64,000 nucleotides of DNA from Leclercia sp. AS011. GTDB lineage: Bacteria; Pseudomonadota; Gammaproteobacteria; Enterobacterales; Enterobacteriaceae. Position 1 is the first letter of the stretch. Every line of letters begins with the position of its first letter. The stretch spans positions 2,108,001 to 2,172,000 of the forward strand of contig NZ_JBBCMA010000001.1 of assembly GCF_037152535.1 (NCBI RefSeq), read 5' to 3'. The position numbers and the translations under genes were made by a program. Shown here piece by piece: positions 10,388-21,248 of this stretch. The notes beneath the pieces were generated by a model, which ran no database searches, was not told where the DNA came from, and was given only the letters and a program-made list of their open reading frames with translations.

Positions 10388-11377
10388 TTACCCGCCGATG
10401 TAGGACAGGTTCTGGGTGATCCCGGTGTTGCCCTGATGCAGGAAGTGGGTCTGCTTTTTGTGCATCAGCGCCTCAGAAATGCGTGCTTCCAGCGCAGCCT
10501 GCTGGGCGTCATCGGCCAGCAGATCGCGCAGTTCAACGCCGCCGTCGCCAAACAGGCACAGGTGCAGCTTGCCCACCGACGAGACGCGCAGGCGGTTGCA
10601 GCTGGCACAGAAGTCTTTTTCATACGGCATGATAAGCCCGATCTCCCCTTCGTAGTCGGGGTGGCAAAAGACCTGCGCCGGGCCATCGCTGCGCTGGCGA
10701 AGCTGATGGATCCAGCCGCGTTTAAGCAGTTCATCGCGTAATACCATGCCGGAGATGTGGTGGCGGGAGAACAGATCGCTGCCCTCACCGGTCTCCATCA
10801 GCTCAATAAAACGCAGTTGAATGCGGCGGGGTTTGATCCACGCCAGGAAGGTATCCAGCTGATGATGGTTCACATCGCGCATCAGCACGGTGTTGACCTT
10901 CACCTTGTCGAAGCCGGCCGCAAAGGCGGCATCGATGCCCTCCATCACCTGGTGGAACTTATCCTGGCCGGTGATAGCGTGAAACTGACGGGCATCCAGA
11001 CTGTCGACGCTGACGTTGATGGCCGTCAGCCCCGCATCGCGCCACCCGGCAACGTCACGCGCCAGGCGATAACCGTTGGTGGTGACCGCAATCTGGCGGA
11101 TGGCGTCGTTTTCACGCACCGCGGCGATGATGTCGGTGAAGTCACGGCGCAGCGAAGGCTCACCGCCGGTCAGACGGACCTTTTCAGTGCCCATGGCGGC
11201 AAAGGCACGCGTCACGCGGCGCACTTCGTCCACGGAGAGAAAGCCGTTATTGGTGATGCCGCCGGGTTTGTAGCCGTCCGGCAGGCAGTAGGTGCAACGG
11301 AAATTGCACACATCGGTAATAGACAAACGCAGGTAAAAAAACTTACGCGCGAATGCATCGGTAAGTTGTGAAGCCAT
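10388..11377 (-). CDS. moaA: GTP 3',8-cyclase (radical SAM)
   Basis: A 329-residue radical-SAM enzyme for the first step of Moco synthesis. The N-terminal cluster motif CNFRCTYC uses Cys24, Cys28 and Cys31. The C-terminal second Fe-S site is [18 protein letters not shown]. The protein ends with the essential Gly-Gly. The open frame runs 33 codons upstream, but MASQLTDAF matches the E. coli start and the extra stretch is the Moco riboswitch. First gene of moaABCDE. Confidence 0.97.
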   Translation of the reverse strand: MASQLTDAFARKFFYLRLSITDVCNFRCTYCLPDGYKPGGITNNGFLSVDEVRRVTRAFAAMGTEKVRLTGGEPSLRRDFTDIIAAVRENDAIRQIAVTTNGYRLARDVAGWRDAGLTAINVSVDSLDARQFHAITGQDKFHQVMEGIDAAFAAGFDKVKVNTVLMRDVNHHQLDTFLAWIKPRRIQLRFIELMETGEGSDLFSRHHISGMVLRDELLKRGWIHQLRQRSDGPAQVFCHPDYEGEIGLIMPYEKDFCASCNRLRVSSVGKLHLCLFGDGGVELRDLLADDAQQAALEARISEALMHKKQTHFLHQGNTGITQNLSYIGG

Positions 11378-11382
11378 GTACA

Positions 11383-11488
11383 CCTTTCCTGATACGGGAG
11401 GCACAGTCATTTCTTTCTGTACCCTGGTGGCGAAACCGCCACGGCCAGAGCACCATATCTGTCGACACAGGCGCAAAGGCTAGAGTGT
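11383..11488 (-). promoter_or_regulatory. Moco riboswitch upstream of moaA
   Basis: The untranslated leader of moaA read on the minus strand begins with ACACTCTAGCC and ends with GCCTCCCGTATCAGGAAAGG. The 5' and 3' ends and several helices match the Moco RNA motif known upstream of E. coli moaA. In between is a strong hairpin, GTGGCGGTTTCGCCAC. In E. coli this element lowers moa expression when the cofactor is abundant and is also bound by CsrA. Confidence 0.85.
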
Positions 11489-11723
11489 ATGTTTTCGATT
11501 TTGAAAACGTGGTTATGCCGATAGTAGCGTGTAAATAGCAGTTTCGCTATTCCGCCGTTCGCTATATAAACTTATATATATCGACATGTTCGTGCCATTT
11601 CGTCCCAGAATACGTCATTATCAAATTATTGCATTGATATATGTCATTTTGCCCCGGGCGGAGCATCGTCATTTAGGGGTAGTTGAGTTACTGTTAAGGT
11701 GTTCGTCTTACTAAGGAATTTCT
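11489..11723. promoter_or_regulatory. moaA-ybhK divergent promoter region with ModE-like site
   Basis: About 235 bp without a gene. An AT-rich dyad (CGCTATATAAACTTATATAT, from 11560) resembles the ModE operator pattern and would fit ModE-molybdate control of moaA, as in E. coli. This is a by-eye match only. The ybhK side has AAGGAA just before its ATG. Confidence 0.35.
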
Positions 11724-12632
11724 ATGCGCAATCGCACTTTTGCGGATCTCGATCGCGTTGTCGCTCTCGGCGGCGGCCACGGACTGGGCCGGGTGATGTC
11801 CTCGCTGTCATCGCTCGGGTCGCGGCTTACCGGGATCGTGACCACCACCGACAACGGCGGCTCAACCGGGCGCATCAGACGCTCCGAAGGGGGCATCGCC
11901 TGGGGTGATATGCGCAACTGTTTAAATCAGCTGATCGCCGAACCCAGCGTCGCCTCAGCGATGTTTGAGTATCGTTTTGGCGGTAATGGCGAACTTTCAG
12001 GCCATAACCTCGGAAATCTGATGTTAAAGGCGCTGGATCACCTCAGCGTGCGGCCTCTGGAGGCGATCAATTTAATCCGCAACCTGCTCAAAGTGGATGC
12101 GTTTTTGATTCCGATGTCTGAACTTCCGGTGGATTTGATGGCCATCGACAGTAACGACCATGAAGTCTATGGCGAAGTAAATATCGATCAGCTGGTTCTG
12201 CCGCCGAAAGAGCTGATGCTCTACCCCACCGTTCCAGCGACCCGCGAAGCGGTGGAGGCCATAGGTGAAGCAGATTTAATTCTGGTTGGCCCGGGTAGTT
12301 TTTACACCAGCCTGATGCCGCTGCTGCTGATTAACGAGCTGGCCCAGGCGCTGCGTCGGACGCCCGCCCCGGTGGTCTACATCGGCAATCTGGGGCGCGA
12401 ACTGAGCCCTGCCGCCGCCGGACTATCGCTGGCCGACAAGCTGGCGCTGATGGAGCAGTACGTCGGGAAGAAGATTATCGATGCAGTGGTGGTTGGTCCT
12501 GGCACTGATGTCTCAGGCATGGAAGGCCGGGTGGTGGTGCAGGAGCCGCTCGAGGCGAGCGACATTAAGTATCGCCATGACCGGCATCTGCTGCGGGTGG
12601 CGCTGGAGAAGGCGGTGCAGGCGTTGGGCTGA
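11724..12632 (+). CDS. ybhK: YbhK, YvcK/CofD-family gluconeogenesis factor
   Basis: A 302-residue protein of the CofD/YvcK family with the N-terminal nucleotide-sugar binding loop [17 protein letters not shown] and the [13 protein letters not shown] motif. YvcK homologues bind UDP-GlcNAc and influence carbon flux and cell shape; in E. coli the role is undefined. Divergent from moaA. Confidence 0.94.
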   Translation: MRNRTFADLDRVVALGGGHGLGRVMSSLSSLGSRLTGIVTTTDNGGSTGRIRRSEGGIAWGDMRNCLNQLIAEPSVASAMFEYRFGGNGELSGHNLGNLMLKALDHLSVRPLEAINLIRNLLKVDAFLIPMSELPVDLMAIDSNDHEVYGEVNIDQLVLPPKELMLYPTVPATREAVEAIGEADLILVGPGSFYTSLMPLLLINELAQALRRTPAPVVYIGNLGRELSPAAAGLSLADKLALMEQYVGKKIIDAVVVGPGTDVSGMEGRVVVQEPLEASDIKYRHDRHLLRVALEKAVQALG

Positions 12633-12650
12633 GGTTGTGCGGTCTGTATC

Positions 12651-12680
12651 GCCCGGTGGCGCTGCGCTTACCGGGCCTAC
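12651..12680. repeat. REP element
   Basis: Single REP unit GCCCGGTGGCGCTGCGCTTA and its closing arm, 19 bp after the ybhK stop. It matches the left unit of the 3191-3267 element. Confidence 0.8.
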
Positions 12681-12742
12681 AGGTTAGTGCGGTATGGTGC
12701 CCTCATCCCGGCCTTCTCCCACAGGGAGAGGGTGCAAACACT

Positions 12743-12769
12743 AAAAACGGCAACTATGTTGCCGTTTTG
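12743..12769 (-). terminator. Rho-independent terminator of uvrB
   Basis: Read on the minus strand, an AACGGCAAC/GTTGCCGTT stem with a four-base loop is followed by a T run (GTTTTTAG), starting a few bases after the uvrB stop. Plus-strand T richness is also present, so it may serve ybhK too. Confidence 0.8.
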
Positions 12770-12775
12770 CTTTTA

Positions 12776-14791
12776 TTAGGATGCCGCGATAAACAGGTCC
12801 CTGAGCTGATGAAGCTGGTCGCGGATCTGCGCCGCCTCTTCGAACTCCAGATTCTGCGCATGCTGCATCATCTGCCCTTCCAGTTCGTGAATTTTCTGCT
12901 GCAGCGCTTTCGGCGTCAGGGCAACGGTATCGGCCTCCACCGGTGAGCGCGACTTGCCGCGACCCTTGGTTTTGGTTTTGGCGATGTTCTGGCCGAGTTG
13001 CAAGATATCGACCACCTTCTTGTTCAGACCCTGCGGCGTGATGCCGTGCTCTTCGTTGTAGGCCTGCTGCTTCTCACGACGGCGTTCGGTTTCACCGATC
13101 GCTTTCGCCATTGACGGGGTGATCTTGTCGCCATACAGAATCGCTTTGCCGTTGACGTTACGCGCGGCGCGCCCAATGGTCTGGATCAGCGAGCGCTCGG
13201 AGCGCAGGAAGCCCTCTTTATCGGCGTCCAGAATCGCCACCAGCGACACTTCTGGCATATCCAGCCCTTCTCGCAGCAGGTTGATCCCCACCAGCACGTC
13301 GAACTCGCCCAGGCGCAGGTCGCGGATGATCTCCATACGCTCCACGGTGTCGATATCCGAGTGCAGATAGCGCACCTTCTCGCCGTGCTCCTCGAGGTAT
13401 TCGGTCAGGTCTTCCGCCATACGTTTGGTCAGGGTGGTGACCAGCACGCGCTCGTTGATGGCGGCGCGGGCGCGGATCTCCGACAGCAGGTCGTCCACCT
13501 GGGTGCCAACCGGACGCACTTCGATAATCGGATCCAGCAGGCCGGTCGGACGTACCACCTGATCCACCACTTCGTCGCCGGATTTCTCCAGCTCGTAATT
13601 GCCCGGCGTCGCGGAAACGTAGATAGTTTGCGGTGCCAGCGCCTCAAACTCTTCAAACTTCATTGGACGGTTATCCAGCGCGGACGGCAGGCGGAAGCCG
13701 TACTCCACAAGGGTCTCTTTACGCGCCCGGTCGCCGCGATACATCCCGCCAATCTGCGGGATGGTCACGTGGGATTCGTCCACCACCAGCAGGCCATCCG
13801 CCGGCAGGTAGTCAAACAGGGTTGGCGGCGCCTCGCCCGGCCCGCGCCCAGAGAGATAGCGGGAGTAGTTTTCGATACCGGAACAGTAGCCGAGCTCGTT
13901 CATCATCTCGAGATCGAACTGGGTACGCTGGCTGATGCGCTGCTCTTCCAGCAGCTTGTTGTTCTCCAGCAGCGTTTTGCGGCGATCCGCCAGCTCGACT
14001 TTGATATCTTCCATCGCCTGCACGATACGCTCGCGCGGGGTCACGTAGTGGGTTTTCGGATAGACGGTGAAGCGCGGAATAATCGACTCCACGTGGCCGG
14101 TGAGCGGGTCAAACAGCGACAGCCGCTCCACCTCTTCATCGAACAGCTCCACGCGCAGGGCGAAGTCGTCCGACTCCGCAGGGAAGATGTCGATCACTTC
14201 ACCGCGAACGCGGAAGGTGCCGCGCTGGAACGCCTGATCGTTGCGGGTGTACTGCAGCTCCGCCAGACGCCGCAGGATGGCGCGCTGATCGATGATCATC
14301 CCCTGAGTCAGGTGCAGCATCATCTTCAGGTAGAGATCGGGATCGCCGAGGCCGTAAATGGCGGATACCGAGGCTACTACCACCACGTCACGCCGTTCGA
14401 GCAGGGCTTTGGTGGCGGAGAGACGCATCTGCTCGATATGCTCGTTCACCGAGGCATCTTTTTCGATAAAGGTATCGGAGCTGGGGACGTAGGCTTCCGG
14501 CTGATAGTAGTCGTAGTACGAGACGAAGTACTCCACCGCGTTTTCCGGGAAGAACTCTTTCATCTCGCCGTACAGCTGTGCGGCCAGGGTTTTGTTGGGT
14601 GCCAGCACCATCGTCGGGCGCTGCAGATCGGCGATCACGTTGGCGACGGTAAAGGTTTTACCCGAACCGGTCACCCCCAGCAGCGTCTGGTGCGCAAGCC
14701 CATCCTCCAGCCCCTCTTTCAGACGGCGAATCGCTTCGGGCTGATCGCCAGAAGGACGGAAAGCGGAATTCAGTTTGAACGGTTTACTCAT
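12776..14791 (-). CDS. uvrB: Excinuclease ABC subunit B
   Basis: A 671-residue nucleotide-excision repair helicase-like protein. It has Walker A GVTGSGKT with Lys45, the damage-probing beta-hairpin region with [12 protein letters not shown] near residue 92, DESH box VVDESHVT, motif [11 protein letters not shown], and the C-terminal UVR domain ([13 protein letters not shown]) that contacts UvrC. Preceded by a LexA box, so induced in the SOS response. Followed by its own terminator. Confidence 0.98.
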   Translation of the reverse strand: MSKPFKLNSAFRPSGDQPEAIRRLKEGLEDGLAHQTLLGVTGSGKTFTVANVIADLQRPTMVLAPNKTLAAQLYGEMKEFFPENAVEYFVSYYDYYQPEAYVPSSDTFIEKDASVNEHIEQMRLSATKALLERRDVVVVASVSAIYGLGDPDLYLKMMLHLTQGMIIDQRAILRRLAELQYTRNDQAFQRGTFRVRGEVIDIFPAESDDFALRVELFDEEVERLSLFDPLTGHVESIIPRFTVYPKTHYVTPRERIVQAMEDIKVELADRRKTLLENNKLLEEQRISQRTQFDLEMMNELGYCSGIENYSRYLSGRGPGEAPPTLFDYLPADGLLVVDESHVTIPQIGGMYRGDRARKETLVEYGFRLPSALDNRPMKFEEFEALAPQTIYVSATPGNYELEKSGDEVVDQVVRPTGLLDPIIEVRPVGTQVDDLLSEIRARAAINERVLVTTLTKRMAEDLTEYLEEHGEKVRYLHSDIDTVERMEIIRDLRLGEFDVLVGINLLREGLDMPEVSLVAILDADKEGFLRSERSLIQTIGRAARNVNGKAILYGDKITPSMAKAIGETERRREKQQAYNEEHGITPQGLNKKVVDILQLGQNIAKTKTKGRGKSRSPVEADTVALTPKALQQKIHELEGQMMQHAQNLEFEEAAQIRDQLHQLRDLFIAAS

Positions 14792-14866
14792 GAACGGCGA
14801 CCTGATGATGATTAATACGGCAGGTGTGTAATTTTACTCCTGATGGCCATTTTTGCCAGTAATTTA

Positions 14867-14886
14867 TACTGGATATAATCCCAGTA
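14867..14886. promoter_or_regulatory. LexA (SOS) box of uvrB
   Basis: TACTGGATATAATCCCAGTA is a 20-bp dyad with CTG-N10-CAG and full TACTG/CAGTA ends, 76 bp before the uvrB start. It is close to the enterobacterial LexA consensus and in the expected place. Confidence 0.9.
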
Positions 14887-15537
14887 ACATCTGCGCCATT
14901 TTGTGCCAGCACCCGTCAGAATCAAGCAAAGCTGCGTAAAATTTCGACTGCGGCGGGATAAAATTCCAGCAGGGGTGGGTTATCCCCAGAATTTTTTGTT
15001 TTTTAACATTTGTCAAGGCGAGCCGCCGGACTTTAGCCCATCAAATTGACACTTTGATGACAATGATTGCTTTTATTTAACGCTTTGATCTGCAATAAAG
15101 TTTTCAAAAAGACGCGTTTCGCAGCAATTCAGGCGCAAGCCGCGTATTCTCTCGCTTACCTTGTGTTTTCTAACTCTAATGCACATGGTTATCCACAGGA
15201 ATAGTGGATAACTGCCTCCAGCCCATACGGAACGTGACTCGGCTCGTTCCCGGTTTTTGCCCACAGCGCGACGGTAAAAAAATTTTATCACCCAATTTTG
15301 GCGATCGGATGACAAAAAACAGCTAACGAATTGGTGAGGCACTGCTCACATTTTAGCCAAAATAGCACCTGCACCAGGCGCATCATTGGGGGCACCGATG
15401 CAGTGCATCTCCCTGCCCTCGCCAGGCTGAATTTTGAACCTAATCCGAAAAATAAAGGTTTAATCGCTGTTTTCAGGGCAGTGGCAAGAGTCTTGCAGAG
15501 TCTCTGCGGACACCGATGCCTGAAAAGGAGCACTACC
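14887..15537. other. 650-bp gap between uvrB and the orphan ABC ATPase gene
   Basis: No convincing gene. Short open frames here lack ribosome sites. The segment holds a 9-bp perfect inverted repeat with a DnaA-box-like half (15188-15212), a second TTATCCCCA sequence near 14980, and AT-rich DNA likely to include distal uvrB promoter elements and the promoter for the gene at 15538. Confidence 0.5.
15188..15212. promoter_or_regulatory. DnaA-box-like inverted repeat
   Basis: GTTATCCAC-aggaata-GTGGATAAC. The left arm contains TTATCCACA, the strict DnaA box consensus. The E. coli uvrB control region has been reported to bind DnaA, so this may be the counterpart, although it lies about 400 bp upstream of uvrB. 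Confidence 0.45.
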
Positions 15538-16236
15538 ATGTTAAGCCTGCGCGCCGTAAACCAGTATTACGGGGATCGCCACACCCTGTGGAACGTTGAC
15601 CTCGATCTGCCGCCCGGCGTCTGTACTGGCGTCGTCGGGCTGCCCGGAATGGGGAAAACCACCCTCGTGAGCTGTATTGCCGGCCTGCTGCCCATCGCCA
15701 GCGGCACCATGGTCTGGCACGAGACCCCCGGTGAATTACACCCGGCCGGGGCGGAAATAAGCGTTGTCCCGCAGGACAGGCGGATCTTTTCGCAACTGAC
15801 GGTGGAGGAGAATCTGCATATTGCCTTGATGGCGAAAGGCGTCGCGGGCGGATCGGTGAGCCGCGACGTGTTTGAGTTCTTTCCGGAGCTCTACCCGCTG
15901 CGCCAGCAGCGGGCCTCGGGTCTTAACGACGACCAACAGTACCAGCTGGCACTGGCTAACGCGCTGGTGACCCGCCCTCGCCTGCTGATCCTCGACGAGC
16001 CCAGCCGCGGTACCGGGCAGCTGTTTAGCCTCAAGCTGGCGCAGCTGCTGTTGAGGTTCAACCGGGAGCTGGGGCTCTCGGTGCTGCTGGCCGAGCAGCA
16101 CCTCTCCCTGATCCGTCGGGTGGCGGATCGCTTTTGCCTGCTTTACCGGGGGCGCAACGTGGCCCAGGGCCGGGTCAGCGAGCTGGATGACCCGCTGATT
16201 GCCCACTGGATGGGGCCGACGGCGTCAGCGCAGTAA
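15538..16236 (+). CDS. Orphan UrtE/LivF-like ABC transporter ATP-binding protein
   Basis: A 232-residue ABC ATPase most like the UrtE (urea) and LivF (branched amino acid) type. Walker A GLPGMGKTT lies near residue 36, Q-loop VVPQDR, Walker B LLILDEP and switch His in LAEQHL. The signature is unusual: where LSGGQQQ is expected the sequence reads SGLNDDQQYQLALANAL. The start at 15538 has AAGGAG seven bases upstream; the longer open frame to 15331 is non-coding. There is no permease or binding protein gene nearby, so its partners are unknown. The 3' end overlaps the convergent bioD by 62 bp. Confidence 0.85.
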   Translation: MLSLRAVNQYYGDRHTLWNVDLDLPPGVCTGVVGLPGMGKTTLVSCIAGLLPIASGTMVWHETPGELHPAGAEISVVPQDRRIFSQLTVEENLHIALMAKGVAGGSVSRDVFEFFPELYPLRQQRASGLNDDQQYQLALANALVTRPRLLILDEPSRGTGQLFSLKLAQLLLRFNRELGLSVLLAEQHLSLIRRVADRFCLLYRGRNVAQGRVSELDDPLIAHWMGPTASAQ

Positions 16237-16900
16237 GGTCGAGATATTGCCCGACGGCAGAAGTGTCGGCCTGTTCGCCCAGCCACGGGATCTCGCCCAA
16301 CAGCGGTGCAGGCAGCACGCGCTGGAGCGTCGCCATGTATTCGGCATGGCGTTTGCCGGGCGGCACCACCCCGTTCGCGACCCAGCCAGCAAAATGCAGC
16401 CCCGCCTGCTGAATCGCCTGCGCGGTCAGCATCGCGTGGTTAATGCAGCCCAGCTTCACCCCCACCACCAGGATCACCGGCAGACGCTCGGCCAGCACCC
16501 AGTCGGCGAAGGTCTGCGCCTGCGACAGGGGCGTGAACCAGCCGCCCGCCCCTTCCACCAGCACCCAGTCGGCCTGCGCTTCAAGCGTACGTAACCCGGC
16601 GGAGAGCGTGCTGAACAGGATCGGGCGCTGCTCGTCGGCGCTGACGATGTGCGGCGAGGTAGGCTCCTCGAAAGTATAGGGGTTCACCGTCGGGTAGCTC
16701 AGCGCCACGCTGCTGTTGCGCTGTAGCGCCAGGGCATCGCTGTTGCGCAGCCCTTCTGCAGTCATCTCGCTGCCGGACGCCACCGGTTTGTAGCCAGCGG
16801 TGTTGCGGCCCTGCGCCCGCGCCGCCTGTAACAGGGCGGTGCTGGCAACGGTTTTACCGACCTCGGTGTCGGTGCCGGTGACAAAATAACGTTCAGTCAC
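16175..16900 (-). CDS. bioD: Dethiobiotin synthetase
   Basis: ATP-dependent carboxylation and ring closure of diaminopelargonic acid to dethiobiotin. The N-terminal P-loop [10 protein letters not shown] and the conserved [11 protein letters not shown] segment are present. I choose the GTG at 16898-16900, which overlaps the bioC stop by 8 bp and aligns with the family start; an ATG five codons upstream (16915) is the alternative. The C-terminus runs about 16 residues longer than in E. coli (Ser/Pro/Gly rich) and overlaps the convergent ABC gene. Confidence 0.94.
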   Translation of the reverse strand: MTERYFVTGTDTEVGKTVASTALLQAARAQGRNTAGYKPVASGSEMTAEGLRNSDALALQRNSSVALSYPTVNPYTFEEPTSPHIVSADEQRPILFSTLSAGLRTLEAQADWVLVEGAGGWFTPLSQAQTFADWVLAERLPVILVVGVKLGCINHAMLTAQAIQQAGLHFAGWVANGVVPPGKRHAEYMATLQRVLPAPLLGEIPWLGEQADTSAVGQYLDLTALTPSAPSSGQSAGHPAR

Positions 16901-17648
16901 GTTCAATAATTCCATGAAAAAGTTGATAAGAGAGCGGGAATTTTCCCGCCTGCTGGGGCCAGGCCTGCGCCAGCCGCTGCAGCTGGCCACGCGTCAGTGG
17001 CCTGTCGGCTCGCCCGGTGTGCAGATGGGTAGCGCCAATCCCTTTCAGGGACTGCATGGCGCTGAGTGCATCGTCAAACAGCAGGGTGACGGTCTGGACC
17101 GCACAGCGGTACTGCCAGCCGGACAAGGCGTCGTTCACCTGCTCCCCGGAGAGAAAGCGGTTGGCGTGCGGCCGGGTATCTACGGCCTGCCAGGCCTGAT
17201 TGAGCTCCGGCAGGGATCCGTTGAGCAGCGTGGTGAAGGCCACCTTGCCTCCCGGCTGCGCCACCCGGTAGAGCTCCGCCAGCGCCTGCGGCAGGCTGGC
17301 GCACCACTGCACCGCCAGATGACTCCAGACCAGGCTGAACTGCCCCTCGGCCAGCGGAATGGCTTCGATATCGGCCTGCAGATAGCGATCCGCGGCCTGG
17401 TTGCGGCGCGCCTCTTCCAGCATCGGCGCACAGAGATCCATCGCCGTAACATGGCTCCCGGCCTGGCGCCAGGCCAGGCTGTTGCTCCCCGGGCCACAGC
17501 CGGCATCCAGCACGCTGGCAAACTGCTGCTCTGCGAGCAGCGCCCGCAGCCCGTCGGCACTTTGCCGCTGGAGTGCGTCGTGGCGCGAGTAGCTGTGCGC
17601 CGCCCGGCCAAAGGCGGCGGCAATGGCCTGTTTATTCACTTGCGACAT
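16893..17648 (-). CDS. bioC: Malonyl-ACP O-methyltransferase
   Basis: A 251-residue SAM-dependent methyltransferase that masks malonyl-ACP as a methyl ester so fatty acid synthase can build the pimeloyl chain. Motif [10 protein letters not shown] lies near residue 46 and the AVQWC motif in mid-protein. The start [10 protein letters not shown] overlaps the end of bioF by 17 bp; a longer frame upstream is inside bioF. Third gene of bioBFCD. Confidence 0.95.
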   Translation of the reverse strand: MSQVNKQAIAAAFGRAAHSYSRHDALQRQSADGLRALLAEQQFASVLDAGCGPGSNSLAWRQAGSHVTAMDLCAPMLEEARRNQAADRYLQADIEAIPLAEGQFSLVWSHLAVQWCASLPQALAELYRVAQPGGKVAFTTLLNGSLPELNQAWQAVDTRPHANRFLSGEQVNDALSGWQYRCAVQTVTLLFDDALSAMQSLKGIGATHLHTGRADRPLTRGQLQRLAQAWPQQAGKFPLSYQLFHGIIERD

Positions 17649-18789
17649 GCAGCGCCTCCAGTAACCCGGTGATATCCGCCGGTTCATGGGCCGCCGTCAG
17701 GGTCAGGCGTAAGCGCGCCGTCCCCGCCGGTACGGTAGGCGGGCGAATGGCGGTCACCCAGATCCCCTGCTCTCTGAGGATCCGGGCCAGTTGCAGCGCC
17801 CGGGCGTTTTCGCCGACGATCAGCGGCTGAATGGCGCTCCGGGAGGCGGTGATCGCCATCGGCAGATCGCCCGCGCCCGCGCGGAACTGGTCAATCAACG
17901 CCGCCAGCCGCTGGCGACGCGCCTCGCCTTCGTCGCTGCGGATCAGGTTGAAGGCCGCCAGCAGCGCCACCGCCTGGGCAGGCGGCATGCTGGTGCTGTA
18001 GATGAGGTGCCGGGCGAACTGCAGCAGGTAGTCGGCAACGGAGTCGCTGCACAGTACCGCCGCCCCGCTGACCCCGACGCCTTTGCCGAAGGTCACCACC
18101 AGCAGCTCGGGTTTAACGCCCTGGCTGGCAGCGCTTCCGCGCCCCTCGGGCCCGGTGACGCCGATGCCGTGGGCATCATCCACCAGCAGCCAGCTGTCCT
18201 GGCGCTGGGCCGCCGCATGGATCTCGCCCAGCGGGGCGCTGTCGCCGTCCATACTGAAGATCCCCTCGGTCACCACCAGCTGCTGCCCGTCGCAGGGTTT
18301 ATCCAGCAGCGAATCCAGCTGGGCGACATCGTTATGGGCGAAACGCCTGAGCTGGGCCGGGCTGTGGCTGGCGGCCTCCAGCAGCGAGGCGTGGCTTAAG
18401 CGGTCGGCGACAATGCGATCCGCTTTGCCGGTCAGGGCGGCAATCAGCGCCTGATTGGCGGCAAAGCCGGAGATAAACAGCAGCGCCCGGGGGTAGCCGA
18501 GCCAGTCGGCAAGGTGCTCCTCCAGCGCCTGATGCGCGGGGGTGTAACCGCTGACGTGGCCGGAGCCGCCGCTGCCCACCCCGTACTGATCCGCCCCCTG
18601 TTGCCAGGCGCGGATGATGGCGGGGTGCTGGCTCAGGCCGAGATAGTCATTGCCGGAGAAGTTGCAGTACCGCCGCTGCTGGTGGGTGAGAAAGCGCCCC
18701 GCGCCGTTCTCCACCGGAGTACGCACCCGCAGGGCGTCTGCCGCCCGGCGTGCGTCGAGGGCGGCATCGATGCGTTGCTGCCAGGTCAT
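17632..18789 (-). CDS. bioF: 8-amino-7-oxononanoate synthase
   Basis: A 385-residue PLP enzyme (alpha-oxoamine synthase family) joining pimeloyl-ACP and alanine. Visible features are FSGNDYLGL near residue 45, [15 protein letters not shown], and the PLP lysine in [11 protein letters not shown] near residue 236. It overlaps bioB by 4 bp and bioC by 17 bp. Confidence 0.97.
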   Translation of the reverse strand: MTWQQRIDAALDARRAADALRVRTPVENGAGRFLTHQQRRYCNFSGNDYLGLSQHPAIIRAWQQGADQYGVGSGGSGHVSGYTPAHQALEEHLADWLGYPRALLFISGFAANQALIAALTGKADRIVADRLSHASLLEAASHSPAQLRRFAHNDVAQLDSLLDKPCDGQQLVVTEGIFSMDGDSAPLGEIHAAAQRQDSWLLVDDAHGIGVTGPEGRGSAASQGVKPELLVVTFGKGVGVSGAAVLCSDSVADYLLQFARHLIYSTSMPPAQAVALLAAFNLIRSDEGEARRQRLAALIDQFRAGAGDLPMAITASRSAIQPLIVGENARALQLARILREQGIWVTAIRPPTVPAGTARLRLTLTAAHEPADITGLLEALHVASE

Positions 18790-19826
18790 ACCGTCGCCGC
18801 GTTGTAGAACTGGTCGGTGTCGGCGTTAAACAGCTGCTGTTCGAGCTGGTGCTGCTGCTCGTTATCGCCGGTCAGTACCGCCGTCTGCTGCGGGTTGAGC
18901 CCCAGCTTGCGGAACAGCTGGACGTCTTTGTCCTCTTCCGGGTTCGGGGTGGTGAGCAGCTTGCAGCCGTAGAAGATCGAGTTGGCCCCGGCCATAAAGC
19001 ACATCGCCTGGGTCTGCTCGTTCATCTGCTCGCGGCCCGCCGAGAGGCGCACGTAAGAGGTGGGCATCATCACCCGCGCCACCGCAATGGTGCGGATAAA
19101 GTCAAAGGCGTCGACGTCGTCGTTGTCGGCCAGCGGGGTGCCCTTCACCTTCACCAGCATGTTGATCGGCACGCTCTCCGGCGGGGTCGGCAGGTTCGCC
19201 AGCTGCAGCAGCAGACCGGCGCGATCGGTCACCGTTTCACCTAAGCCCACAATCCCGCCCGAGCAGACCTTAATGCCCGCCTCGCGCACCTTGTCCAGCG
19301 TGTCCAGACGCTCCTGATAGGTGCGGGTGGTGATGATATTGCCGTAGAACTCCGGGGAGGTGTCGAGGTTGTGGTTGTAGTAATCCAGCCCCGCCGAGGC
19401 CAGACGCTGGGCCTGGGTGTCGTCCAGGGTGCCGAGGGTCATACAGGCTTCAAGCCCCATCGCCTTCACGCCCTGCACCATCTGCTCAAGATAGGGCATG
19501 TCGCGCTCGTGCGGGTTTTTCCAGGCCGCGCCCATGCAGAAGCGGGTCGAACCGGCGTTTTTCGCCTGGCGCGCCGACTCCAGCACCTGCTCCACTTCCA
19601 TCAGGCGCTCGGATTCGAGACCGGTTTTGTAGCGCGCGCTTTGCGGGCAGTATTTGCAGTCTTCCGGGCAGGCCCCGGTCTTGATTGACAGCAGGGTGCT
19701 GACCTGCACCTGCTGCGGGTCGAAGTGCTGACGGTGAATTTGCTGCGCTTCAAACAGCAGTTCAAGCAGGGGTTTTTCAAATAATGCAGTGACTTGCGAT
19801 AGCGTCCAGCGAGTCTGGTGAGCCAT
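18786..19826 (-). CDS. bioB: Biotin synthase
   Basis: A 346-residue radical-SAM enzyme inserting sulfur into dethiobiotin. The cluster motif CPEDCKYC has Cys53, Cys57 and Cys60; further conserved segments are [10 protein letters not shown] and YYNHNLDTS. Start MAHQTRW chosen for the exact E. coli length. First gene of the leftward operon, directly behind the BirA operator. Confidence 0.98.
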   Translation of the reverse strand: MAHQTRWTLSQVTALFEKPLLELLFEAQQIHRQHFDPQQVQVSTLLSIKTGACPEDCKYCPQSARYKTGLESERLMEVEQVLESARQAKNAGSTRFCMGAAWKNPHERDMPYLEQMVQGVKAMGLEACMTLGTLDDTQAQRLASAGLDYYNHNLDTSPEFYGNIITTRTYQERLDTLDKVREAGIKVCSGGIVGLGETVTDRAGLLLQLANLPTPPESVPINMLVKVKGTPLADNDDVDAFDFIRTIAVARVMMPTSYVRLSAGREQMNEQTQAMCFMAGANSIFYGCKLLTTPNPEEDKDVQLFRKLGLNPQQTAVLTGDNEQQHQLEQQLFNADTDQFYNAATV

Positions 19827-19872
19827 GGGGCGTCTCCAAAAGGGGTTTAGTTCAGGATGGGTTCGGGTTATG

Positions 19873-19908
19873 CTTGTAAACCTAAATGTTTTCAAAATGG
19901 TTTACAAG
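19873..19908. promoter_or_regulatory. bioO operator (BirA binding site)
   Basis: TTGTAAACC at 19874-19882 and GGTTTACAA at 19899-19907, separated by 16 bp, form a perfect inverted repeat matching the BirA consensus. It lies in the gap between divergent bioA and bioB. Biotinyl-AMP-bound BirA dimers would shut both units down. Confidence 0.96.
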
Positions 19909-19914
19909 TCGATT

Positions 19915-21204
19915 ATGACAACGGACGATCTCGCCTTCGATCGGCAACACATCTGGCATCCCTATACCTCCATGACCCAGCCCCTGCCGGTCTATCCGGT
20001 GACGGAAGCCCACGGCTGCGAGCTGACGCTGGCCAGCGGCGAACAGCTGGTGGACGGCATGTCCTCCTGGTGGGCAGCCATTCATGGTTACAACCACCCG
20101 CGGCTGAACGCGGCGATGAAAGCGCAGATTGACCGCATGTCGCACGTGATGTTTGGCGGTATCACCCATCAACCGGCGGTGGATCTCTGCCGTCGGCTGG
20201 TGGCAATGACCCCTGAGGCGCTGGAGTGCGTGTTCCTGGCCGACTCCGGCTCGGTGGCGGTGGAAGTGGCGATGAAAATGGCCCTCCAGTACTGGCACGC
20301 GAAGGGGGAAAGCCGACAGCGATTCCTCACCTTCCGCAACGGCTACCACGGGGATACCTTCGGGGCGATGTCGGTGTGCGATCCTGATAACTCCATGCAC
20401 AGCCTGTGGAAAGGCTATCTGCCGGAAAACCTCTTCGCCCCGGCACCGCAGAGCCGCTTTGACGGCGAGTGGGATGAGATGGACATGGTCGGCTTTGCCC
20501 GCCTGATGGCCGCCCATCGCCACGAGATTGCGGCGGTGATCCTCGAGCCCATCGTGCAGGGCGCGGGCGGCATGCGCATGTACCATCCCGAGTGGCTAAA
20601 GCGCATCCGCAGGATGTGCGACCGCGAGGGGATCCTGCTGATTGCCGACGAAATTGCTACCGGCTTCGGGCGCACCGGCAAGCTGTTTGCCTGCGAGCAC
20701 GCGGGTATTACGCCGGATATTCTGTGTCTCGGCAAAGCCCTGACCGGCGGCACCATGACGCTGTCCGCTACTCTCACCACCCGTCAGGTGGCGGAGACCA
20801 TCAGCGACGGCGAAGCCGGCTGCTTTATGCACGGCCCGACCTTTATGGGTAACCCGCTGGCCTGCGCGGTCGCCAGCGAGAGCCTGGCCCTGCTGGAGAG
20901 CGGCGAGTGGCAGACCCAGGTCGCCACCATCGAAACCCAGCTGAAGGCGGAGCTGGCGGCGGCCCGGGATTCAGACTTTGTCGCCGACGTGCGGGTGCTG
21001 GGGGCTATCGGCGTCATCGAAACCACCCATCCGGTGAATATGGCCGCGCTGCAACGCTTCTTTGTGGCGCGCGGCGTCTGGGTGCGCCCGTTCGGCAAGC
21101 TAATCTATCTGATGCCGCCGTATGTGATTCGCCCCGGGCAGCTCAGCAAGCTGACCCGCGCGGTGGTGGATGCGGTTCAGGAATCCGCGCACTTTACGCG
21201 TTAG
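19915..21204 (+). CDS. bioA: Adenosylmethionine-8-amino-7-oxononanoate aminotransferase
   Basis: A 429-residue class III PLP aminotransferase that uses SAM as amino donor to make diaminopelargonic acid. Conserved HIWHPYTSM near the start, [11 protein letters not shown], and the PLP lysine in LGKALTGG near 274. The start MTTDDLAFD is only 7 bp after the BirA operator; the longer open frame reads through the operator and is rejected. Confidence 0.97.
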   Translation: MTTDDLAFDRQHIWHPYTSMTQPLPVYPVTEAHGCELTLASGEQLVDGMSSWWAAIHGYNHPRLNAAMKAQIDRMSHVMFGGITHQPAVDLCRRLVAMTPEALECVFLADSGSVAVEVAMKMALQYWHAKGESRQRFLTFRNGYHGDTFGAMSVCDPDNSMHSLWKGYLPENLFAPAPQSRFDGEWDEMDMVGFARLMAAHRHEIAAVILEPIVQGAGGMRMYHPEWLKRIRRMCDREGILLIADEIATGFGRTGKLFACEHAGITPDILCLGKALTGGTMTLSATLTTRQVAETISDGEAGCFMHGPTFMGNPLACAVASESLALLESGEWQTQVATIETQLKAELAAARDSDFVADVRVLGAIGVIETTHPVNMAALQRFFVARGVWVRPFGKLIYLMPPYVIRPGQLSKLTRAVVDAVQESAHFTR

Positions 21205-21248
21205 TTTATGCGTTACACTTCGTGCAGGGCTTATTACGGAGGAACAGT

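Noticed and set aside
13361..14815. 484-codon open frame on the plus strand opposite uvrB
   Set aside because: Antisense shadow of uvrB; no ribosome site and no domain.
15073..15539. Two minus-strand open frames upstream of the orphan ATPase gene
   Set aside because: No ribosome sites, no recognisable protein, and they run through probable promoter DNA.
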